A stretch of DNA of 64,000 nucleotides, taken from NCBI GenBank assembly GCA_003674045.1, contig PENC01000001.1, forward strand, positions 620,001 through 684,000, given 5' to 3'. Both the position numbers and the translations under genes were made by a program. Positions 58,462 to 64,000 of this stretch are shown piece after piece (the first letter of the stretch is position 1; each line of letters opens with the position of its first letter). The notes under the pieces are model-generated. The model made no database searches, was not told the DNA's origin, and saw nothing but the letters and a program-made list of their open reading frames with translations. The DNA is from Streptomyces griseocarneus. Its GTDB lineage: Bacteria > Actinomycetota > Actinomycetes > Streptomycetales > Streptomycetaceae.

Positions 58462-60444
58462 ATGGTGTCCACGGCGCCCTACGGAGCCTGGCAGTCGCCC
58501 GTCGAGGCCCGGCACGCCGCGCACAGCGGCGGCCGCCCGGAGTTCGTGGGCACGGTCGGTGACGAGGTGTGGTGGGTGGCGCCACGCCCGGCCGAGGCGG
58601 GCCGCCAGACCCTCGTGCGGCGGCGGCCCGACGGCAGCGAGACCTCGGTGCTCGACGCGCCGTGGAACGCGCGCACCAGGGTCATCGAGTACGGCGGCTT
58701 TCCCTGGGCGGCCGTCCCCCGGCCCGCGGGCGGCCCGCTGGTGGTCTTCGCCCACTTCGCCGACCAGCGGCTGTACGTCTGCGAGCCCGACGCGCCGGGC
58801 GGCGCCGTCCCCCGGCCGCTGACCCCGCTCTCCCCGGTCGGCGGCGGGCTGCGCTGGGCCGACCCGGTGCTGCGCCCGGAGCTCGGCGAAGTGTGGTGCG
58901 TGCTGGAGGAGTTCACGGGCGAGGGCCCCACCGACGTGCGCAGGGTGATCGCCGCGGTGCCGCTGGACGGCTCGGCGGCCGAGGACCGCGGCGCGGTCCG
59001 CGAACTCACCGACGACGCGCACCGCTTCGTCACCGGGCCGCGGCTCTCCCCGGACGGCGGCCGGGCCGCCTGGCTCGCCTGGGACCACCCGCGGATGCCG
59101 TGGGACGGCAGCGAGCTGAAGACCGCCCGCGTCGCCGCCGACGGGCGGCTGACGGATGTCCGCACGGTGCTGGGCGGTCCGGAGGAGTCCGTCGCGCAGG
59201 TGGAGTGGGCCGCGGACGGCACGCTGCTCGCGGCGACCGACCGCGGCGGCTGGTGGAACCTGCACCGCGTCGACCCGGACACCGGGGAGGGCGTCAACCT
59301 CTGCCATCGCGAGGAGGAGTTCGCGGGCCCGCTGTGGAAGCTGGGCCTGCGCTGGTTCGCCCCCCTGGCCAGTGGCCTCGTCGCCGTGCTGCACGGCCGG
59401 GGCCCCATGGTCCTCGGCATACTCGACCCGGCCACCGGTGGGATCGCCGACGTGGCCGGGCCCTGGACGGAGTGGTCCCCGGCCCTGGCGGTGAACGGCA
59501 CCCGGGTCGTCGGCGTCGCCGCGAGCGCCCGCTCCGCGTACGAGGTGGTCGAGCTCGACACCTGTACGGGCCGGGCGCGTGCGGTAGGCGCCCGGCACAC
59601 CGACGTCGTGGACCCCGCGTACTACCCCGAGCCGCAGGTCCGTACGTTCACCGGTCCGGACGGCCGGGAGATCCACGCCCATGTGTACGCGCCCCGCAAC
59701 CCCGGGCACACTGCGCCCGACGGCGAACTGCCGCCGTTCGTGGTGTGGGCGCACGGCGGGCCCACCGGCCGCTCCCCGCTCGTGCTCGACCTGGAGATCG
59801 CCTACTTCACCTCGCGCGGCATCGGCGTGGCCGAGGTCAACTACGGCGGGTCGACCGGCTACGGGCGGGCATACCGCGACCGGCTGCGCGAGGAGTGGGG
59901 CACGGTCGACGTCGAGGATTGCGCGGCCGTCGCCGAGGCGCTCGCCGCCGAGGGCACCGCGGACCGGGCCCGGCTGGCCATCCGCGGCGGCAGCGCGGGC
60001 GGCTGGACGGCGGCGGCTTCGCTCGTCTCCACGGGGCTCTACGCCTGCGCCACCATCGTCTATCCCGTGCTGGACCTGCTGAGCTGGGCGCAGGGCGGCA
60101 CCCACGACTTCGAGTCCCGCTATCTGGAGTGGCTGGTCGGCCCGCCGGCGCCCGACCGCTACCGCGAGCGCTCGCCGCTGCACCGCGTGGACCGGATCTC
60201 GGCACCCTTCGTGCTGCTCCAGGGCCTGGAGGACCCCGTCTGCCCGGCCGAGGAGAGCGAGCGCTTCGTGGCGGCGATGGCGGGCCGGGGCGTGCCGCAC
60301 GCGTACCTCACATTCGAGGGGGAGGGGCACGGCTTCCGCAGGGCGGAGACGATGGTCCGGGCGCTGCACGCGGAACTGTCCCTCTACGCCCAGACGTTCG
60401 GTGTGACGGTGCCCGGCATACCGGTGCTGGAGCTCAGGTCCTAA
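58462..60444 (+). CDS. S9-family prolyl-oligopeptidase-like peptidase
   Basis: 660 aa. An N-terminal beta-propeller (about 20-400) is followed by an alpha/beta hydrolase domain with GGSAGG (nucleophile), an Asp in LEDPVCPAEES and His in GEGHGF. Without a signal peptide it is cytosolic. Members (acylaminoacyl- or dipeptidyl-peptidase-like) trim short oligopeptides. GAGGAG stands about 11 bases before ATG 58462. With its M55 and M20 neighbours it would reduce small peptides, perhaps including D-residue-containing ones, to amino acids. Confidence 0.92.
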   Translation: MVSTAPYGAWQSPVEARHAAHSGGRPEFVGTVGDEVWWVAPRPAEAGRQTLVRRRPDGSETSVLDAPWNARTRVIEYGGFPWAAVPRPAGGPLVVFAHFADQRLYVCEPDAPGGAVPRPLTPLSPVGGGLRWADPVLRPELGEVWCVLEEFTGEGPTDVRRVIAAVPLDGSAAEDRGAVRELTDDAHRFVTGPRLSPDGGRAAWLAWDHPRMPWDGSELKTARVAADGRLTDVRTVLGGPEESVAQVEWAADGTLLAATDRGGWWNLHRVDPDTGEGVNLCHREEEFAGPLWKLGLRWFAPLASGLVAVLHGRGPMVLGILDPATGGIADVAGPWTEWSPALAVNGTRVVGVAASARSAYEVVELDTCTGRARAVGARHTDVVDPAYYPEPQVRTFTGPDGREIHAHVYAPRNPGHTAPDGELPPFVVWAHGGPTGRSPLVLDLEIAYFTSRGIGVAEVNYGGSTGYGRAYRDRLREEWGTVDVEDCAAVAEALAAEGTADRARLAIRGGSAGGWTAAASLVSTGLYACATIVYPVLDLLSWAQGGTHDFESRYLEWLVGPPAPDRYRERSPLHRVDRISAPFVLLQGLEDPVCPAEESERFVAAMAGRGVPHAYLTFEGEGHGFRRAETMVRALHAELSLYAQTFGVTVPGIPVLELRS

Positions 60445-60519
60445 AGGGGGTGTGAGCCTGGGCCGGAGGGCGGGGGCGCACACCGGAGTGCCTCCCTCCA
60501 CTCCCCTCCACCCGTCATG

Positions 60520-60538
60520 TAAGGTAAGCCTTACCTTA
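60520..60538. promoter_or_regulatory. Iron box (DmdR/IdeR-type operator)
   Basis: TAAGGTAAGCCTTACCTTA, a perfect 9-1-9 dyad of the actinobacterial iron-box form, 26 bases before the dhbA GTG. Iron-loaded DmdR/IdeR should repress the siderophore genes from here. Confidence 0.88.
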
Positions 60539-60564
60539 GTCGGGTAGGGAAGTGGGGCAGCGCT

Positions 60565-61344
60565 GTGCAGCAGTCAGAACTCTCCGGCCGCGTCGCGCTG
60601 GTGACGGGCGCCGGACAGGGCATAGGCGAAGCCGTGACCCGCGCCCTGGTCGCGCAGGGGGTGCGCGTCGCGGCCCTCGACCGCGCCCCGGACGGCATCG
60701 AGCGCCTGGCGGCCGAGTTCGGTCCGGACGCCGTCACCGCCCACACCGCCGACGTCACCGACAGCGCGGCCGTCGAGGCCGTCGTCGACGAGGCCGAACG
60801 CGCCATGGGGCCGCTCGCGATCCTCGTCAACGTCGCGGGCGTGCTCCGCGCCTCCTCCGTCGTCGACATCGCCGACGAGGACTGGGAGCGCACCTTCGCC
60901 GTCAACACCACCGGCGTCTTCCACACCGCGCGGGCCGCCGCCCGGCGGATGGCGGAGCGCCGTACCGGATGCATCGTCACCGTCGGCTCCAGTGCCGCGG
61001 GCGTGCCGCGCACCGGCATGGCCGCGTACGCCGCCTCCAAGGCCGCCGCCACCATGTTCACCAAGTGCCTCGGGCTCGAACTGGCCCGCAGCGGCGTCCG
61101 CTGCAACGTCGTCTCGCCCGGCGCCACCGACACCGCCATGCAGCGCGACCTGTGGCCCGGTGGACAGGAACCCCCGCGCGCGGTCGAGGGCGACCCCGCC
61201 GCCTACCGCGTCGGCATCCCCCTCGGCCGCATCGCCCAGCCCGCCGACATCGCCGAGGCCGTCACCTTCCTCGTCTCCGACCGCGCCCGGCACATCACCA
61301 TGCACGACCTCTACGTCGACGGGGGCGCCACCCTGCGCGCCTGA
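60565..61344 (+). CDS. dhbA: 2,3-dihydro-2,3-dihydroxybenzoate dehydrogenase
   Basis: 259 aa short-chain dehydrogenase from GTG 60565. NAD motif [11 protein letters not shown]; catalytic Ser-Tyr-Lys in [22 protein letters not shown]. The segment [13 protein letters not shown] followed by [19 protein letters not shown] is typical of EntA/DhbA. It oxidises the dihydrodiol to 2,3-dihydroxybenzoate, the catechol of many siderophores. The perfect iron box upstream supports this. The rest of the dhb set (isochorismate synthase, isochorismatase, ligase) is not in the window. Confidence 0.9.
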   Translation: MQQSELSGRVALVTGAGQGIGEAVTRALVAQGVRVAALDRAPDGIERLAAEFGPDAVTAHTADVTDSAAVEAVVDEAERAMGPLAILVNVAGVLRASSVVDIADEDWERTFAVNTTGVFHTARAAARRMAERRTGCIVTVGSSAAGVPRTGMAAYAASKAAATMFTKCLGLELARSGVRCNVVSPGATDTAMQRDLWPGGQEPPRAVEGDPAAYRVGIPLGRIAQPADIAEAVTFLVSDRARHITMHDLYVDGGATLRA

Positions 61345-61393
61345 CCGGAACCCCGTCCGCCCCGCCCTCCAGAACCAGATCCGAAAGGCCCCC

Positions 61394-62662
61394 ATGGCGC
61401 CCACCGTCGCCCAGGCCCCGCCCGCCGCTCCGGCACCGGCCGTTCCCGCCCGCGACACGGCCGACCCCGCTTCCCCGGCGTTTGCCACGGCGAGCCGCGT
61501 GGAGATCCACGGCCCGCTGGACCCGGCCCTGTTCACGGAGGCGCTCCACAGGGCGGTCGCGGAAGCGGAGGTGCTGCACGGACGGGCGGGGGACCGCCAC
61601 GGGCGTCGGGCGGAATCCGGTTCCGGCTGTCACCCTGTCCGTACCGTGGACCTCCGCGACCGGCCCGCCCCCGCATCCACCGCCGACGCGTGGATGCGGG
61701 AGGACCTCGACAGCCCCTTCGCCCCCACCGGCCCGCTCCACGCCCACGCCCTCCTCCGCGTGGGCGAGGACCACTGGTTCTGGTACCACCGCGCTCACCA
61801 CTCCCTCCTGGACACCTACGGGCACACTCTCATCACGCGCCGCGTCGCCGATGTCTGCACCGCCCTCGCCGCCGGCAGGACGCCCGCCCCCACGCCCTTC
61901 GGCCCGGCCGCGGCCCTCGCCGAGGAGGAAGCCGCCTACCACGCCTCCGCCCGCCACTTCCGCGACCGCGCCCACTGGCTGGCCGAACTCGCCGACCGCC
62001 CGGAGCCGCGGACCCTCGCGGGCCGTACCGCGCCCCCCTCCCGTACCTCCCTGCGCAGCGAGGCACGCCTCGCACCCGGCACCGCCGAGGCGCTGCGCCG
62101 CCTGGCCGCGTCCGTACGGGCCGGCTGGCGGGAAGCCGTCTGCGCCGCGCAGGCACTCCACCTCGCCCGCGCCACCGGCGTCGGCGACGTACTGCTGGCC
62201 CTGCCGGTGATGGGCCGTACCGGCTCCGCCGCCCTGCGCACCCCGGGCTCGGCCGAGAACGTCGTGCCCCTCCGGCTCGCCGTCACCCCCGGCACCACCT
62301 TCGCCGAACTCACCCACCAGGCCGTCCTCGGCATCCGCGCGGCCCGGCGCCACCAGCGCTTCCGCCACGAGGACATCCGACGGGCCGTCACCGGACCCCG
62401 CGTCACATTCCTCCCGCCCGGCGGCGGGCCGTCCTTCGGGGGCGCGCGGTCGGACGTGCGCGTGCTGGCCACCGGGCCCGTCGACGACCTCACCGTCCTC
62501 GTCCAGGACGGCCCGCGCCCGCGGATCGACGTGGCGGCCAACCCCGCCCTCTACGGCGCGGCCGAACTCGCCGCCCACCACGGCCGCTTCCTCGACCTGC
62601 TGGCCCGCCTCGCCCACAGCGACCCGCACCGCCCGCTCGGCGCGTCACCCCGACGGGCGTAG
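61394..62662 (+). CDS. Stand-alone NRPS condensation-domain protein
   Basis: 422 aa, about one condensation domain. The active-site region reads HRAHHSLLDTYGHTL, matching HHxxxD but with Thr in place of the usual Gly after Asp (HHxxxDG). A second half-like block (VGDVLLALPVMGRTGSAALRTPGSAENVVPLRLAVTPGTTFAEL) matches the condensation-domain latch and N-V-P-L-R motif. No adenylation or carrier domain follows. It starts 49 bases after dhbA and is probably co-transcribed, so it may acylate or couple dihydroxybenzoyl units in trans. A 13-bp hairpin ends the unit. Confidence 0.82.
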   Translation: MAPTVAQAPPAAPAPAVPARDTADPASPAFATASRVEIHGPLDPALFTEALHRAVAEAEVLHGRAGDRHGRRAESGSGCHPVRTVDLRDRPAPASTADAWMREDLDSPFAPTGPLHAHALLRVGEDHWFWYHRAHHSLLDTYGHTLITRRVADVCTALAAGRTPAPTPFGPAAALAEEEAAYHASARHFRDRAHWLAELADRPEPRTLAGRTAPPSRTSLRSEARLAPGTAEALRRLAASVRAGWREAVCAAQALHLARATGVGDVLLALPVMGRTGSAALRTPGSAENVVPLRLAVTPGTTFAELTHQAVLGIRAARRHQRFRHEDIRRAVTGPRVTFLPPGGGPSFGGARSDVRVLATGPVDDLTVLVQDGPRPRIDVAANPALYGAAELAAHHGRFLDLLARLAHSDPHRPLGASPRRA

Positions 62663-62676
62663 CGCAACCCAGGACT

Positions 62677-62708
62677 CCGGCCTCGGCGGATGCCGCCGCC
62701 GAGGCCGG
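62677..62708 (+). terminator. Strong hairpin after the condensation-protein gene
   Basis: CCGGCCTCGGCGG (62677-62689) pairs perfectly with 62696-62708 around 6 bases, 15 bases past the stop. It separates the iron-box operon from the PPTase gene. Confidence 0.8.
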
Positions 62709-62803
62709 TCCCCCCACCGGCGGAGGGCCCCGGACGCCCGTCGGCCGGGCTGCCGCGCCGGTAGCCTGAACAGCCGGTCACCGACGGAGAAACCGAACCG
62801 ACC

Positions 62804-63508
62804 ATGGACATGCGCGACACTTCCGTGCCCCGGCTGCTCGGCGACGGCCCGCTGCCCGGGCCCTGGACCCCCGGCCCGCCCCACGTATGGCTCCTGCGGA
62901 TCACCGGTGCCCCGGGGCCGGAGACGTACGAGCGGGTGCTGGACGCCCAGGAGCGGGCCCGCGCGGCCGCGTTCGCGCGCGACCGGCTGCGGGAGCGGTA
63001 CGTCGCGAGCCACGTGGGGCTGCGACGGCTCCTCGGCGCGTACCTCGGCACCGACCCGGCGGCCGTCGTGCTGACCCGTGAGACCTGCCCCGGCTGCGGC
63101 GGCCCGCACGGCCGCCCCGCGGTCGCCGGGGCACCGTTCCACTTCTCCCTCTCACACGCCGGTGACCTGGCCCTCTATGCCTTCGCCGACACTCCGGTCG
63201 GGGCGGATGTGGAGCAGGAGCAGCCGCTCGCCGTCGTCACCGACGTGGCGCGGGCGCTCCACCCCGACGAGACGGCGGAGCTGGCCGCGCTCCCCGTGCC
63301 GGAGCGCCCGGTGGCCTTCGCCCGCTGCTGGACCCGCAAGGAGGCCTACCTCAAGGGCCTCGGAACGGGCCTGTCCGGACCCCTGTCGGCCACCTACGTG
63401 GGCACGGGCCCCGGCCCGGCCCCTCTGCCGGGCTGGACCCTGACCGACATCCCCGTCGGACCCGGGCACGCGGCGGCGATGGCGACAGCAGTGACCACAG
63501 AGGACTGA
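62804..63508 (+). CDS. Sfp-type 4'-phosphopantetheinyl transferase
   Basis: 234 aa. Sfp/Gsp signature: FHFSLSHAGDLALYA, VGADVEQEQPLAV with the Mg-binding Asp, and FARCWTRKEAYLKGLG (W-x-x-K-E-A-x-x-K). A short CPGCGGPHGRP loop precedes it. It activates carrier proteins of NRPS/PKS systems from CoA. Placed in a siderophore locus but behind a terminator, it probably has its own promoter in 62709-62803. Confidence 0.93.
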   Translation: MDMRDTSVPRLLGDGPLPGPWTPGPPHVWLLRITGAPGPETYERVLDAQERARAAAFARDRLRERYVASHVGLRRLLGAYLGTDPAAVVLTRETCPGCGGPHGRPAVAGAPFHFSLSHAGDLALYAFADTPVGADVEQEQPLAVVTDVARALHPDETAELAALPVPERPVAFARCWTRKEAYLKGLGTGLSGPLSATYVGTGPGPAPLPGWTLTDIPVGPGHAAAMATAVTTED

Positions 63509-63535
63509 GCCGGTGACCGCGGCCGCGGCCCGCCC

Positions 63536-64000
63536 TCACTCCGTTCGCCGGGTGGCCAAGTCGAAGACCTCCTCCACCGCGTTCGCGTAGACCGTGGGGT
63601 CCAGATCCGGGCGCGCCTCCAGGAGGATCGGCAGCCCCTCCAGGGTGCTCAGGGCCAGGGAGGCCATCAGGTTGGCGTCGAAGTCGCGGAACTCCCCACG
63701 GGCCTGGCCGTCGCGCATGACGGCCGTCAGGAGAGCCCGTGCCCCGTCGCGATACGCCGCGGAGTACTTGAAGCCGCTGTAGGTGAAGATCGCCAGCAGG
63801 GCGCTCAGCTGGACGCGGTGGCTGCCGAAGTGATCGATGTGGGCCCGCAGATAGGCGAGGAGAGTGCCCCGGGCGGTGCTCTCGTCCTTCATCCGCTGCG
63901 CGACGAACCGCTCCAGCGTGCCGAGGATGTCCGCGGTCACCTCGTCGATGAGCTGCTGCTTGTCCTTGAAGTGGCTCACGATCAGGTGGCTGTCCGGCAG
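63536..64000 (-). CDS. TetR-family regulator, 5' end beyond the window
   Basis: At least 155 codons; the start lies past 64000. The visible N-terminal part (SHLIVSHFKDKQQLIDEVTADIL) is the end of a TetR recognition helix, followed by the helical ligand domain (ALLAIFTYSGFKYSAAYRDGARALL...MASLALSTLEGLPILLEARPDLD). It converges on the PPTase gene with a 27-base gap containing the palindrome CCGCGGCCGCGG (63517-63528). Its target cannot be told. Confidence 0.85.
   Translation of the reverse strand: MPDSHLIVSHFKDKQQLIDEVTADILGTLERFVAQRMKDESTARGTLLAYLRAHIDHFGSHRVQLSALLAIFTYSGFKYSAAYRDGARALLTAVMRDGQARGEFRDFDANLMASLALSTLEGLPILLEARPDLDPTVYANAVEEVFDLATRRTE

Noticed and set aside
1..64000. Prophage, integrative element or genomic island
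   Set aside because: No integrase, transposase, phage structural gene or direct-repeat attachment pair was seen, and base and codon use look even throughout.

Overview
The window looks like a piece of a Streptomyces chromosome, or of a close actinomycete relative. Signs of this are the very high GC content with G/C-ending codons, frequent GTG starts, a mycothiol-type DinB-like enzyme, LLM/F420-type oxidoreductases, an NsrR/flavohaemoglobin pair, a crotonyl-CoA carboxylase/reductase operon, an actinobacterial-type Psd/PssA pair, and a DmdR-like iron box. I see no rRNA, tRNA, CRISPR array, transposase, integrase or prophage gene. Everything is called from sequence reading and memory of protein families; no search was run.

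Layout. 0.5-2.2 kb: an orphan DMATS-type (indole) prenyltransferase and a SnoaL-like protein. 2.2-9 kb (minus): a secreted S15/CocE hydrolase, flavohaemoglobin hmp with its Rrf2 regulator nsrR (both preceded by NsrR-like 23-bp sites), a secreted gamma-glutamyltransferase and an SGNH lipase. 9-15 kb (plus): a secreted IPT/TIG protein, an LLM oxidoreductase, an MIO-type aromatic amino acid lyase with phenylalanine-type selectivity residues, a mycothiol-dependent enzyme and a stand-alone Clp-N protein. 15-19 kb (minus): a non-secreted gamma-glutamyltransferase homologue, an inositol-monophosphatase-like enzyme and a phytoene-dehydrogenase-like oxidoreductase; then a lipoate ligase (plus).

20.3-27.5 kb is a reductive-pyrimidine-catabolism-type module. 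A minus-strand, translationally coupled operon encodes a beta-ureidopropionase-like amidohydrolase, a class III aminotransferase, a dihydropyrimidinase and an LLM flavin oxidoreductase. Facing it is a MarR regulator, MFS exporter and isochorismatase-fold operon. The shared divergent promoter carries two different perfect palindromes. 27.6-31.3 kb: an Ada/AlkA fusion and a separate O6-alkylguanine transferase (alkylation repair), a two-gene HTH/membrane-protein operon preceded by twin 17-bp operators, and a sirtuin. 31.7-33.3 kb: a secreted collagen-like protein (99 Gly-X-Y triplets). 33.5-36.5 kb: a BCCT transporter and glycerate kinase.

36.7-47.6 kb (minus): tandem 3-hydroxyacyl-CoA dehydrogenase, TetR regulator, then a tight ethylmalonyl-CoA pathway operon (ccr, ecm/meaA, beta-methylmalyl-CoA lyase, mesaconyl-CoA hydratase, methylsuccinyl-CoA dehydrogenase position), followed by psd and pssA. 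48-56 kb: HEAT-repeat protein, SRPBCC protein, a 14-TM drug exporter fused to carboxypeptidase-regulatory-like repeats, a histidine-phosphatase lipoprotein, a secreted carboxylesterase and its GlxA-type regulator, and a small secreted protein. 56.2-60.4 kb: three cytosolic peptidases in a row (M55, M20, S9). 60.5-64 kb: an iron-box-controlled fragment of a catechol siderophore locus (dhbA, stand-alone condensation protein, Sfp-type PPTase) and the 3' part of a TetR gene that runs off the window.

Threaded through the intergenic DNA is a dispersed non-coding repeat built on an exact 19-mer (seven exact copies plus one variant), always downstream of at least one gene.
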